From Cognatishimia coralii (GTDB taxonomy: Bacteria > Pseudomonadota > Alphaproteobacteria > Rhodobacterales > Rhodobacteraceae), in NCBI RefSeq assembly GCF_037478305.1, contig NZ_JBBGAZ010000009.1:52169-116168 (forward strand): DNA of 64,000 bases. Direction: 5' to 3'. A program made the position numbers and the translations under genes. Below, one piece after another: positions 51,816 through 60,015 of this stretch. The notes under the pieces are model-generated. The model had not been told where the DNA came from. It made no database searches and saw only the letters and a program-made list of their open reading frames with translations. Within the stretch, counting starts at the first letter, position 1. Each line of letters starts with the position of its first letter.

Positions 51816-52081
51816 AGACATTGCCCCAAGTTTCATTCGGCGGATTTTTTGCCTGAGCAACTGTTTCCTCGATTTGCCGGACAAGAAAAATTTCTCGTGC
51901 CACAAGTCTGAATAATCTATGTTGGCATTGTAGGTGCCTACTCCGGCGAGCTTGCCGATCGCTCAAGTATTGACTTTTCTAAAGGCACCGCGACAAAACC
52001 AAGTTTCGAAATCGAACCAGTAACCACCCGCAGATATTGAATCATAAAGAAGGTTGCTCAAAAAAAGGACTTGCTCGGCGC
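51816..52081. other. Gap between lspA and the DUF1636 gene
   Basis: About 266 bases. Only the small dyad GTAGG-TG-CCTAC (51930-51941) and a TTGACT near 51970 stand out; neither is enough to name a site. Confidence 0.4.
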
Positions 52082-52417
52082 ATGCACCTACCAACGCTTA
52101 CTTTATGCCGAACCTGCCGTGACGCGGATCCAACCCTGTATGATCAAGTGGTATCAACGCTAAAGGCAGCGAATGTGAAGGCAAAATTGCAGCACGTCGA
52201 TTGCATGTCCGGCTGCATGCGACCACAAACGCTTGCAGTCCGACAGAACGACAAGACTGCTTATCTTTTCGGTGAGATAACTGCTCAAGACCTGCCGGAC
52301 ATCCTGACATTCATCCGGATGTATCAGGAAAGCCCAGACGGTAACTTCGCGGATGCAAGGCCACTTGGAAAGCTGCGTTTCAAGGCTATTGCTCGCATTC
52401 CCGCAGATGTGCAGTAA
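52082..52417 (+). CDS. DUF1636 family metal-binding-like protein
   Basis: 111 residues from the ATG of M-H-L-P-T-L (an earlier in-frame ATG 15 codons upstream is possible). Cysteine motifs L-C-R-T-C-R-D and D-C-M-S-G-C are those of DUF1636, a small ferredoxin-like domain seen in cobalamin-related gene neighbourhoods. It directly precedes the cobalamin riboswitch of the cobalt transporter, which fits that link. Function unknown. Confidence 0.8.
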   Translation: MHLPTLTLCRTCRDADPTLYDQVVSTLKAANVKAKLQHVDCMSGCMRPQTLAVRQNDKTAYLFGEITAQDLPDILTFIRMYQESPDGNFADARPLGKLRFKAIARIPADVQ

Positions 52418-52574
52418 ACCACCCGCACCACGATATTAGTAGCTCCTGCGGTGAATTATTGCATTCAGTACAGTGTTGACAGCAGCAGATTTCAAATCAA
52501 TTTGGCGCTGCGGAACTTAGGCATGCCGGTTTCGTACTTGACCTGCTACCGCCTAATCGGACAGAAACAGTCAT

Positions 52575-52761
52575 TACGGTGCTCAAAGGTGCAAATGCAT
52601 TAGAGCTGAAACGGGAATGAGGACGGTGGACCAAATCGCGGCACCGAAACCTCAACCGCCCCCGCGACTGTGAGCGGCGAGCTACCTTCCATTTCCACTG
52701 GTGCGAGAGTGCTGGGAAGGGGGAAGACGGCATCGACCCGCGAGTCAGGAGACCGGCCGTA
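52575..52761 (+). promoter_or_regulatory. Cobalamin riboswitch
   Basis: Core elements in order: AACGGGAATGAGGACGGTG (J and P3 region), GCCCCCGCGACTGTGAGCGG (P4-P5 conserved core), GGGAAGG-like P6, and the B12 box AGTCAGGAGACC (52743-52754). P1 closes TACGG with CCGTA. Downstream, GCCGTC/GACGGC (52779-52796) forms a hairpin touching the cbtB ribosome site AAGGAGG, a likely expression platform acting on translation. Confidence 0.95.
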
Positions 52762-52809
52762 TATTGAACGTAACTTGCGCCGTCGGGTGTGACGGCAAGG
52801 AGGACTAAA

Positions 52810-52980
52810 ATGACGACAAACGCTATCAAAGCATCCGCTGTAGGATCAACCATTCTGCCCGCAGTGTTCGCCCTTATTCTGGGTTTGGGTGTTGTTACTG
52901 TGACCGGCCATGCTCAAGCTTCTGGCCTGCATGACGCTGCTCACGATGTGCGCCACGCAACTGGCTTTCCCTGCCACTAA
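52810..52980 (+). CDS. cbtB: Cobalt transporter subunit CbtB
   Basis: 56 residues with AAGGAGG before the ATG. One membrane segment (about 16-35) and the C-terminal metal-binding tail H-D-A-A-H-D-V-R-H-A-T-G-F-P-C-H. Membrane partner of CbtA. Directly controlled by the cobalamin riboswitch, so it is expected to import cobalt when cobalamin is scarce. Confidence 0.9.
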   Translation: MTTNAIKASAVGSTILPAVFALILGLGVVTVTGHAQASGLHDAAHDVRHATGFPCH

Positions 52981-52984
52981 GACC

Positions 52985-53683
52985 ATGTTCAGTCGTATTC
53001 TGACCAGCGCGTTGTTCGCTGGTGCTGCAGCGGGGCTGATTGCCGCCTTGCTGCAGCTTTATTTCGTGCAGCCTGTACTTCTCCACGCCGAACTTTATGA
53101 GGGTGGCGATTTGGTGCATTTTGGCGCTGATCCTGTGACTGCGCATCCCGAGTTGCCCGGCATGTTCGCCGAGCCGGTGCGCGACGGCCTAAGCATCATC
53201 TTCACGATGCTGACGTATACTGGCTATGCATTGGCCCTTGTGGCGCTTATGTCGATTGCCGAACAACAGGGTCGTGAGATTAACGGTCGCACCGGTTTGC
53301 TTTGGGGCTTGGCTGGCTTTGTTGCCTTCCACTTTGCGCCTGGCTTGTCGCTGGCGCCTGAAGTGCCAGGCGTAGCCGCAGCAGATGTCGGTGTGCGCCA
53401 AGTATGGTGGACTGCTACTGTTGCCACAGCTGGCGTCGCCATGTGGTTGATCGCCTTTGGAGGCAACTTGGTGAGCTATCTGATCGCCGCTGGACTGCTG
53501 ATAGCGCCTCACGTCGTCGGTGCGCCTGAACCCGACACCTTCGCTGGCCCGGTTCCGACCGAGATCGGCGCGCTATTTGCCGCCCGAGCCTTTGGCATCG
53601 GCATGGCCGCTTGGGTGTTGCTGGGAAGCTTTGCCGGATACTTCTGGCAGGCTGAAGGCAAACGCGCGAACGCCGCCGCCTGA
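52985..53683 (+). CDS. cbtA: Cobalt transporter CbtA
   Basis: 232 residues. About five membrane segments; CbtA features F-S-R-I-L-T-S-A-L-F-A-G-A-A-A-G at the start, G-L-A-G-F-V-A-F-H-F-A-P-G-L near the middle, P-E-V-P-G, and the loop H-V-V-G-A-P. Start taken four bases after cbtB; a longer frame overlapping cbtB is rejected. Confidence 0.9.
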   Translation: MFSRILTSALFAGAAAGLIAALLQLYFVQPVLLHAELYEGGDLVHFGADPVTAHPELPGMFAEPVRDGLSIIFTMLTYTGYALALVALMSIAEQQGREINGRTGLLWGLAGFVAFHFAPGLSLAPEVPGVAAADVGVRQVWWTATVATAGVAMWLIAFGGNLVSYLIAAGLLIAPHVVGAPEPDTFAGPVPTEIGALFAARAFGIGMAAWVLLGSFAGYFWQAEGKRANAAA

Positions 53684-53701
53684 TTCCTTTCCTCTATTGC
53701 T

Positions 53702-53727
53702 TTCCCGCCGGTCACCGCCGGCGGGAG
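53702..53727 (+). terminator. Hairpin between cbtA and the His-rich gene
   Basis: CCCGCCGG-TCACCG-CCGGCGGG (8-bp stem) followed by AGCTTTCATTT. A partial terminator that would lower readthrough into the next gene. Confidence 0.7.
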
Positions 53728-53751
53728 CTTTCATTTATTGAGGAGGACAAA

Positions 53752-54255
53752 ATGTCCCGTTCACTCGCTCTCTTCGCCATCGGGCTGATTTTTGGCGGCG
53801 GCGTCGGCTTTGTGATCGCGGCCGGCAGCGGCAGCACCTTTGACAGCCACGACCATGCTGACCCGTCTCAACATGGTAGCAATGCGGAGATGGCAGCCCA
53901 TGACCACTCTGCTGTCACTAACTTACCGGCCGACAGCAATGCCCCCAGCGTGGCGATCAAGATGATTAAAGATCCGATGGCAGGTTGGAACTTGCACGTG
54001 ACACCGCAAAACTTCCGATTTTCTCCTGAGAATGCCTCTACTGAGGAAATACTTGGTGAAGGTCACGCGCATGTCTATATCAACGGCGAAAAGCTGGGGC
54101 GCCTTTATGCCAACTGGATACACCTCCCATCACTGCCGGATGGCGACGTTGAGATAAAAGTTTCCCTCAATGGCAACAGCCACAGCCCGCTAATGGTTGG
54201 GGGCTTGCCCGTCGAGGCCAAACTAATCGTTCAAGCAGACGATGACGGCTCCTGA
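53752..54255 (+). CDS. Exported His-rich protein of unknown function
   Basis: 167 residues. N-terminal hydrophobic segment (L-A-L-F-A-I-G-L-I-F-G-G-G-V-G-F-V-I-A-A), then a His/Asp-rich stretch (D-S-H-D-H-A-D-P-S-Q-H, A-A-H-D-H-S) and a beta-rich domain containing G-E-G-H-A-H-V-Y-I-N-G. A periplasmic or lipid-facing metal binder is likely. Follows cbtBA behind a hairpin; possibly also under the riboswitch. Confidence 0.75.
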   Translation: MSRSLALFAIGLIFGGGVGFVIAAGSGSTFDSHDHADPSQHGSNAEMAAHDHSAVTNLPADSNAPSVAIKMIKDPMAGWNLHVTPQNFRFSPENASTEEILGEGHAHVYINGEKLGRLYANWIHLPSLPDGDVEIKVSLNGNSHSPLMVGGLPVEAKLIVQADDDGS

Positions 54256-54286
54256 GCAAAACTCAGATCTTGACTGAACTTCGGTC

Positions 54287-54307
54287 GCAGGGGCCTTGCG
54301 CCCCTGC
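54287..54307 (+). terminator. Hairpin after the His-rich gene
   Basis: Perfect 8-bp stem GCAGGGGC-CTTGC-GCCCCTGC, without a T-run. Probably ends the cbt unit. Confidence 0.6.
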
Positions 54308-54393
54308 ATTGCCATGGTTTGCATGTCAGGATCGAATGCAATCCTCCCCTGAGCGCATCATTATGGCAAATGGCAATAGCATGAACCAACTCG

Positions 54394-54843
54394 CTATCGG
54401 CTCATTTTACTCTGTGAAAAATCCTTGAATACGCGAAGCGTCTCTTCGCTTACATGATGCTCGATACCTTCAGCATCGTGCTCGGCCACGTCTTTGGAAA
54501 TACCCAGGGCGATAAGGAACTCCACAACAATTCGGTGCCGCTTTCGACAAGCCTCGGCCAATCGCCGCCCAGCATCCGTTAGGCGTATTGATCGGTAAGG
54601 TTCCTGCACAATGAAGCCCTCGCGTTTAAGCCGGGTCAGGTTCTTGGACACAGTGGGCTGGGTCACGCCGAGCCGCTCGGCAATCTCCACGGGCCTCGCT
54701 GAACCGTTCTGGTGAATCAGCTCCGCGATCAGCTCGACATAATCCTCCACAACTTCGCTTTGTCGGGCGGCGCGGGCTGCCTCGAAACCGCTCACCTGGT
54801 CGTCAGGTTTACGTCCGAATAGTTGTGGTTTCTGATCGGTCAT
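54394..54843 (-). CDS. mntR: Manganese-responsive regulator MntR
   Basis: 149 residues from the ATG of M-T-D-Q; the longer frame crosses the promoter. Very like E. coli MntR as I recall it: D-Y-V-E-L-I, R-L-G-V-T-Q-P-T-V-S-K, G-I-S-K-D-V-A and D-A-E-G-I-E-H-H-V-S-E-E-T-L with the Mn-ligand His/Glu residues. A DtxR-family repressor that closes uptake genes when Mn(II) is sufficient. Divergent from the di-heme peroxidase operon, with its box in the shared gap. Confidence 0.93.
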   Translation of the reverse strand: MTDQKPQLFGRKPDDQVSGFEAARAARQSEVVEDYVELIAELIHQNGSARPVEIAERLGVTQPTVSKNLTRLKREGFIVQEPYRSIRLTDAGRRLAEACRKRHRIVVEFLIALGISKDVAEHDAEGIEHHVSEETLRVFKDFSQSKMSR

Positions 54844-54919
54844 TCTGCTCTCGGTGTCTATTGCTGGTGCGGAACCCTGCTTGCCGCGCCTTATTGTGTA
54901 TGCACCAGCGACGCGGGCC

Positions 54920-54963
54920 TTGACAATGACATAGACTTTTCTACAAAACTTAGCCAAGGCTAA
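54920..54963 (+). promoter_or_regulatory. Promoter and MntR box of the peroxidase-ABC operon
   Basis: TTGACA (54920-54925), 16-base spacer, TACAAA (54942-54947), then the dyad TTAGCC-AA-GGCTAA at 54950-54963 across the expected transcription start. Its inner TAGCCAAGGCTA differs by one base from TAGCAAAGGCTA of the E. coli MntR box. Binding here would block transcription. Confidence 0.85.
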
Positions 54964-54980
54964 TAATTATAGACTGAACC

Positions 54981-56834
54981 ATGAAACACCTGATTGCATC
55001 TGCCTTGATTGGCCTGCTTCCGCTTAGTGTGGGGGCCACTGCCATTGAAGAAGCCCCTTGGGCACCTCGGGCCGCAGCCTACCGGCTGAGCCTATTCATG
55101 GCGAACTTGACACCCGTTCCCTGGGAGAAGATTGAAAACAATTGGACTGCTCCGGCACCCGGCAGCGCAGTTGCGGTGGAGGCACTGTCACGGGTATCGG
55201 ATAGCGACGCCCAGAACATTCGTGCAGCGCTGGCTGCGGAAGACCGACAGGCCCTGTTTGCTGCCATTACAACGGCATTGGCCAAAGGTATTCTGCAGCA
55301 CCTAGAGGCAGCCGAGGCGACACTTGGCCAGCCTGAAGCCGCATTTGAGGTTGCGCAGTCTGCGGCCTTGTACCGCGCGTTCGAGGACGGCATCCTGGCG
55401 GCGGACAAGCAGGCCGCACACGACCTAGGTCGCGCCTGGCTGGTTCTGAATTCTTCTCTGGGTAGCACCGGTATTTTGAACAATGGCGCTCAAGACCCGA
55501 ATGTGGCGCGATTTGCTGAGGCGCAAAAAGTTATCGTGGAGTACATTGAGACAAACTATCTGCCCTCCGTTTTTGTCGAACGTGGCAAGCTGACCCCGGC
55601 ACCGGAGAGCGCAGTGCGCTCCGGTACGCCGGTAGTGTTGCCCGCCACACTCCCACCGGGCTCCAATATTGCTGATCAGCGCGAGCTACCCCGGCTGGTG
55701 CTCCAGTTTGAAGAGGCTGGCGAGGATGAGGCCAACCTGCCGCTTGTGGCCTATGGCGACATGCTGTTCGACAGCCCTGAAATCTTTGGTTCCCCAGCAC
55801 GTGACCTGGGCATTGCCTGTTCAACTTGCCACAACCGGTCCGATGTGAACCGGGATTTCTTTATCCCCGGCCTCTCTAGCCATGCTGGCGGGATGGATGT
55901 GGACAGCTCCTTCTTCAATCCGATGTTCAATGACCGGGAAGACGATCACCTGGATACGCCGTCAATGCGAGGCATCCGCTTTACAGCGCCTTACGGGCGT
56001 GATGGGCGCGAGCCGAGCCTGCGCAGTTTTGTACGCAATGTGATCGTGACCGAGTTTGCCGGAGCGGAGCCAACGCCGTTCCAACTCGATGCGATGGTCG
56101 CCTACTTGCGCGCCTTTGACTTTCTGCCCAACCCACAGATAGACGAGGCCGGGCGGCTGACTGACAAGGCCTCTGAGGCTGCGAAACGCGGTGAGGTACT
56201 GTTCAATACCGAATTTGCCGGGCTTGGCGACAGGTCCTGCGCCTCCTGCCACACCCCGGACCGGTTTTTCCGAGATGGGCAGACCTATGACATTGGCTCG
56301 GCCGAGCCGCCGTTCCCGGGCGGCACCGCAACCCCATTCGAAACGCCCACATTGCGCAATGTCAACTTCACCGCGCCCTACATGCATGACGGATCGCTGG
56401 CGACCCTAGCGGGGGTTGTAGACTGGTTCAACGATACCAAGGATCTGGGCTTGGATGCGGAACAGCGCGCCGATTTAACTGCCTATCTGCGCGCGGTAGG
56501 AGATGGTGAGGAGCCCTACCAGCGCTTTGAAGGCCGAGACAGCGTGTTCCGCCTGTCGTGGGAAGAGCTTACCACTTTTGCTTCGACGCTGGACACACTG
56601 ATCCCGATGCGGGATGCGGAGAACATCGCCGTATTGATTGATACTGTTGCACCGGATCTGGCGGCAGATGCGAGCGTTATGATCAATCAAAACGCTAAGC
56701 CAGAAATCTACCGATTTGCCGCAATTCTTCAGGCAGTTGGCGATGCCAGCGCCGCTGGCGACTGGGCTGAGGCGAGCCTCCAGTGGGACGCTTTCAAAAC
56801 CATGCAAGCCGAGATTGATGAGAGGATGTTCTGA
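54981..56834 (+). CDS. Oversized di-heme cytochrome c peroxidase (MauG/CcpA type)
   Basis: 617 residues, nearly twice the usual length. Signal peptide to about A-T-A. Residues 25-210 are an extra helical domain (A-L-Y-R-A-F-E-D-G-I-L-A-A-D-K-Q-A); heme sites C280-S-T-C-H and C420-A-S-C-H lie in a CCP/MauG core with Y-M-H-D-G-S near 467; a further helical tail follows to the end. Periplasmic. First gene of a coupled operon with an ABC importer and under an MntR box, so probably tied to metal uptake rather than peroxide removal alone. Confidence 0.85.
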   Translation: MKHLIASALIGLLPLSVGATAIEEAPWAPRAAAYRLSLFMANLTPVPWEKIENNWTAPAPGSAVAVEALSRVSDSDAQNIRAALAAEDRQALFAAITTALAKGILQHLEAAEATLGQPEAAFEVAQSAALYRAFEDGILAADKQAAHDLGRAWLVLNSSLGSTGILNNGAQDPNVARFAEAQKVIVEYIETNYLPSVFVERGKLTPAPESAVRSGTPVVLPATLPPGSNIADQRELPRLVLQFEEAGEDEANLPLVAYGDMLFDSPEIFGSPARDLGIACSTCHNRSDVNRDFFIPGLSSHAGGMDVDSSFFNPMFNDREDDHLDTPSMRGIRFTAPYGRDGREPSLRSFVRNVIVTEFAGAEPTPFQLDAMVAYLRAFDFLPNPQIDEAGRLTDKASEAAKRGEVLFNTEFAGLGDRSCASCHTPDRFFRDGQTYDIGSAEPPFPGGTATPFETPTLRNVNFTAPYMHDGSLATLAGVVDWFNDTKDLGLDAEQRADLTAYLRAVGDGEEPYQRFEGRDSVFRLSWEELTTFASTLDTLIPMRDAENIAVLIDTVAPDLAADASVMINQNAKPEIYRFAAILQAVGDASAAGDWAEASLQWDAFKTMQAEIDERMF

Positions 56835-57694
56835 TGCTGTCGCGCCGTACCTTTTTGACCACTGTCGCTGCCGCCCTAACAGTGCCAGCAACTGCCTCTG
56901 CGGAAGAGGCACTGAAACTCGCCTTCATTCCGCAAGAAAACCCAGAGAAGCTGTTGGGGGATATCGAGGCGATCACTGCCTGGCTGTCCCAGCAGTTGGA
57001 GGTTCCAGTCACCGGCTTTGTTACCTTTGATCATGCTGCGGCAGTTGAGGCATTGCGCAATGGTGATGCCGATATCTCCTTCATGGGTGCCTTGCCCTTT
57101 GTGCTGGCAGAAGACCAGATCGGGGCGGTGCCACTTCTGTCCGAGGTTTACCGCGGCCAGCCGAGCTATTCGGGCCGGGTGTTTGTGCGCAAGGACAGCG
57201 GCATCGAGACGCTGGCCGACCTGCAGGGCCGTGACATTGCCTTTGCCGATCCGGTGTCGGAGTCCGGCTATCTCTATCCGCTCGACCTGTTTGTGCGCGA
57301 AGGACTCGTTGCGGATGCAGGCGATGCGGACCGGTTCTTTGGCCAGAAGTTCTTTGCCGGTGGTTATCAGCAGGCAATGCAGGCTATGGCCAACGGGTTA
57401 GTGGATGCTGCGGGTGCCAGCCAGTATGCCGATCTTTATCTGACGCCTGAGCAGCAGGCCGAGGTCAGGGTGCTGGGCGAAAGCGCGCAGATCCCCAGCC
57501 ATGCCATCATTGCCCGGCCTGGTCTAGATGCGGCCTTGCAGGCCCGCTTCGTGGATGCCATGCTGCGCCTGAACCAGGCTGAGAACCAGTATTTGCTGGC
57601 CTATCTCTACGGCCCAGACGGCTATGTGGCAGCAGATCCCAAGGTCTATGACGGGGTCAGGCAGATGGCACGCCGTTACGGCTATCTAAAATGA
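56834..57694 (+). CDS. PhnD-like substrate-binding protein of ABC importer
   Basis: 286 residues. Twin-arginine-like leader M-L-S-R-R-T-F-L-T-T. PhnD/SsuA/transferrin-like fold: L-A-F-I-P-Q-E-N-P-E-K, D-H-A-A-A-V-E-A-L-R-N-G-D-A-D, G-R-D-I-A-F-A-D-P-V-S-E-S-G-Y-L-Y-P. The family is annotated for phosphate, phosphite or phosphonate. The MntR setting argues for manganese or a metal-linked ligand instead. One-base overlap with the peroxidase gene. Confidence 0.88.
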   Translation: MLSRRTFLTTVAAALTVPATASAEEALKLAFIPQENPEKLLGDIEAITAWLSQQLEVPVTGFVTFDHAAAVEALRNGDADISFMGALPFVLAEDQIGAVPLLSEVYRGQPSYSGRVFVRKDSGIETLADLQGRDIAFADPVSESGYLYPLDLFVREGLVADAGDADRFFGQKFFAGGYQQAMQAMANGLVDAAGASQYADLYLTPEQQAEVRVLGESAQIPSHAIIARPGLDAALQARFVDAMLRLNQAENQYLLAYLYGPDGYVAADPKVYDGVRQMARRYGYLK

Positions 57695-58461
57695 CCCAAG
57701 CGCTTGCCCTCCATGCTGTGTCGCATTGCTTTGACGACGCTGAGGCCCTGCAGGATGTGTCGCTGCAGGTGGCACCGGGGGAATGTGTGGCCTTGCTGGG
57801 GCCTTCGGGCGCCGGCAAGTCGACCCTGCTGGCCTTGCTGGATGGGCGGGTCCGGGGATGGCGCGGTCGGGCTGAGGTACTGGGCAACCGGCTTCCAAAT
57901 GATCGGGCACCAGAACGAAAAACCCGGCTAGAGACTGGCTTCATCTTTCAGGAGTTCGCCCTGGTTGACCGGCAGAGCGTTTACCAGAATGCGATGAACG
58001 GGCGGCTGGGGCGAATGCGCCTCTGGCCGTCGCTTTGGGGGCGATACGGTGCGCAGGATCACCTCAAGACGACCATCGCGCTGGAGGACACCGGCCTAAC
58101 GGAGTTGGCACAGCGCCGTGCAGATCAGCTTTCAGGTGGTCAGCGCCAGCGAGTGGCCATCGCCCGCTGCCTGGCGCAGGAGCCTGAGTTGATACTGGCG
58201 GATGAACCGGTCAGCAACCTCGATCCAGCCCACGCCGAACGCATTCTGGAACTGATCACCAACACAGCGCGAAATCGCGGCATCGCTGTAGTCTTCAGTT
58301 CGCATCAGCCAGAGCTTTCGCGGCGCTTTGCCGACCGTATCGTTGGATTGCGCGCGGGCGCGGTGCTGTTTGACAAGCCCTCCGCGATGGTCGGCAACGA
58401 TGACATCAGCGATTTGTACCATGGAACAGTACCTGGTGACGGATTGCGGGTGGTGAGCTGA
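57691..58461 (+). CDS. PhnC-like ABC transporter ATP-binding protein
   Basis: 256 residues. Walker A G-P-S-G-A-G-K-S-T near 36-44, Q-loop F-I-F-Q-E-F, signature L-S-G-G-Q-R-Q-R, Walker B L-I-L-A-D-E-P and the switch His in S-S-H-Q-P-E. Four-base overlap with the binding-protein gene and one-base overlap with the permease: all four genes are translationally coupled. Confidence 0.92.
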   Translation: MTQALALHAVSHCFDDAEALQDVSLQVAPGECVALLGPSGAGKSTLLALLDGRVRGWRGRAEVLGNRLPNDRAPERKTRLETGFIFQEFALVDRQSVYQNAMNGRLGRMRLWPSLWGRYGAQDHLKTTIALEDTGLTELAQRRADQLSGGQRQRVAIARCLAQEPELILADEPVSNLDPAHAERILELITNTARNRGIAVVFSSHQPELSRRFADRIVGLRAGAVLFDKPSAMVGNDDISDLYHGTVPGDGLRVVS

Positions 58462-59204
58462 TGAGCCGGATCTTGGTTTGGATGGTACTCGGGCTTGCTG
58501 TGCTGTGGGCTGCAGGAAACGCTGACATCGGCTTGGAAAAACTGCCCGGAGCGGGTCCGAGGCTAGCAGAATTTCTAGGCCGGATGATACCACCGGACCT
58601 TTCTGTCTGGCCGGAAGTCCTTACAGGCCTAACCGAGACACTGAGAATCGCCATTCTTGGGACGCTGTTTGCGGTCGTCCTGTCGGCGGGGCTGGCTGTA
58701 CTTGCGTCTGAGACCCTTGTACCCGCAGCCATCTGGCGCCCGGTACGTGCGCTGCTGGCAGTGATCCGGTCGATTCCGCTGATCTTGGTGGCGATGCTGA
58801 TGGTGGGGGCAGTCGGGCTGGGCCCACTGCCCGGTATTCTTGCAATCACTTTTCATGCCACCGGCATGCTGGCCAAATTCTATGCTGAAGCAATCGACAA
58901 TGTCGGTGCCGCACCACTTGCTGCATTGGAAAGCGCAGGTGCCAGCCGAGCGCAATTATTGCGGTGGGCGATCTGGCCACAGATGGCACCAGTTGTGCTC
59001 CGCGACACTGTCTTCCGCTTTGAACTGAACCTCCGCGAAAGCTTGATCTTAGGTATCGTTGGCGCCGGGGGCATCGGTCTGTACGTTCAGACTTACGTGC
59101 GTTCGTTCCAATACGACAAAGCTGCAACTGTCACGCTTGCCATCATCGCTCTTGTGCTGCTGTTCGAAGGTCTAAATTCGGTTTTACAAAAGCGGTTTTC
59201 GTGA
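58461..59204 (+). CDS. PhnE-like ABC transporter permease
   Basis: 247 residues, about five or six membrane helices. EAA-type loop A-A-L-E-S-A-G-A-S-R-A-Q-L-L-R-W-A-I-W-P-Q and L-R-E-S-L-I-L-G-I-V-G-A-G-G-I-G near the C-terminus as in PhnE. Completes the importer; no PhnF or C-P lyase genes are nearby, so phosphonate use is not supported. Confidence 0.9.
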   Translation: MSRILVWMVLGLAVLWAAGNADIGLEKLPGAGPRLAEFLGRMIPPDLSVWPEVLTGLTETLRIAILGTLFAVVLSAGLAVLASETLVPAAIWRPVRALLAVIRSIPLILVAMLMVGAVGLGPLPGILAITFHATGMLAKFYAEAIDNVGAAPLAALESAGASRAQLLRWAIWPQMAPVVLRDTVFRFELNLRESLILGIVGAGGIGLYVQTYVRSFQYDKAATVTLAIIALVLLFEGLNSVLQKRFS

Positions 59205-59444
59205 CGATTTTGATCAAGGAAGGTCGGAAAATTCAGATTTCGCAGCGTTTTCAGTTTCGTAGTGCCATTCGAAGAGCTTTCCCTACCATTCATCGTTCGC
59301 CAGACCCACTGAACTGGGGTTCGCCTATCTTGCTCATTACCTGTGTTCTTCGGTTTGATCAGTCTACCTTGAAACTGTCAGTCTGCCGCACCGACAACAG
59401 TTTTTTTGAGAAGCACAGCCGCCACCGTTTCCAGACAAATTCGG
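59205..59444. other. Gap after the ABC operon
   Basis: About 240 bases with no ORF or hairpin of note; a T7 run lies near 59401-59407. Confidence 0.4.
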
Positions 59445-59954
59445 TTATGAGTAGATATCAATAGGTGTCCCGTTCTTCACCATTGCATAGATATCTTCTA
59501 TCTCCCGATCCGAAACGGCAATGCATCCGGCCGTCCAGTCGCGCTTGTTTGTCGGGTCAATGCCAGGGCGCGGCCCCCCATGGATGAAAATATCTCCACC
59601 AGGGGAACGGCCCTGAGCCTTTGCGTATGCGATATCCGCCTCGTTCGGGTACGAGATCCCGATGGAAAGATGAAACAGGCTTTCGGGATTTCGCCTGTCA
59701 ATCACGTATGATCCTTCTGGCGTGCGCCCGTCCCCTTCGAATTGCTTGTGACCCTCAGGCGCAAAGCCAAGGCCCATTGGGATAGTGCGCAAAACACCCT
59801 CTGGTCCATCAAGGACAATCATGCGCTGCCCCTTGTAGACCCGCACCCGGGTCACCTCCGGCCCCCTGTAAGTGCGGAATTTGTTTGCACATCCAGAAAG
59901 AATTGTCGCCAGAGCTCCCAGGAGGATTGTGCGACGTGTAACTCGAAAATTCAC
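59445..59954 (-). CDS. L,D-transpeptidase (YkuD domain) lipoprotein
   Basis: 169 residues. Lipobox L-S-G-C at about 19-22 after a Tat-like R-R start. YkuD catalytic motif H-G-G-P-x-x-G-I-D and T-A-G-C-I-A-V with the catalytic Cys. Crosslinks meso-DAP residues or anchors proteins to the wall. A second YkuD gene lies 3 kb away; the ATPase gene ends 62 bases upstream on the same strand. Confidence 0.88.
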   Translation of the reverse strand: MNFRVTRRTILLGALATILSGCANKFRTYRGPEVTRVRVYKGQRMIVLDGPEGVLRTIPMGLGFAPEGHKQFEGDGRTPEGSYVIDRRNPESLFHLSIGISYPNEADIAYAKAQGRSPGGDIFIHGGPRPGIDPTNKRDWTAGCIAVSDREIEDIYAMVKNGTPIDIYS

Positions 59955-60015
59955 TGCTCAATGCCTCTTTCATGAGGTTTTTCAAACTTGACACTAGCGT
60001 GCTGTGCCAGCCCGT

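Noticed and set aside
56834..59204. Phosphonate uptake operon as the plain reading of PhnD/C/E
   Set aside because: No C-P lyase, phosphonatase or phosphite dehydrogenase nearby, and control is by an MntR box; kept only as the alternative.
59350..59395. Fifth MerR-type promoter (TTGAAACTGTCAGTCTGCC)
   Set aside because: Dyad arms and -10 do not match the other four sites.
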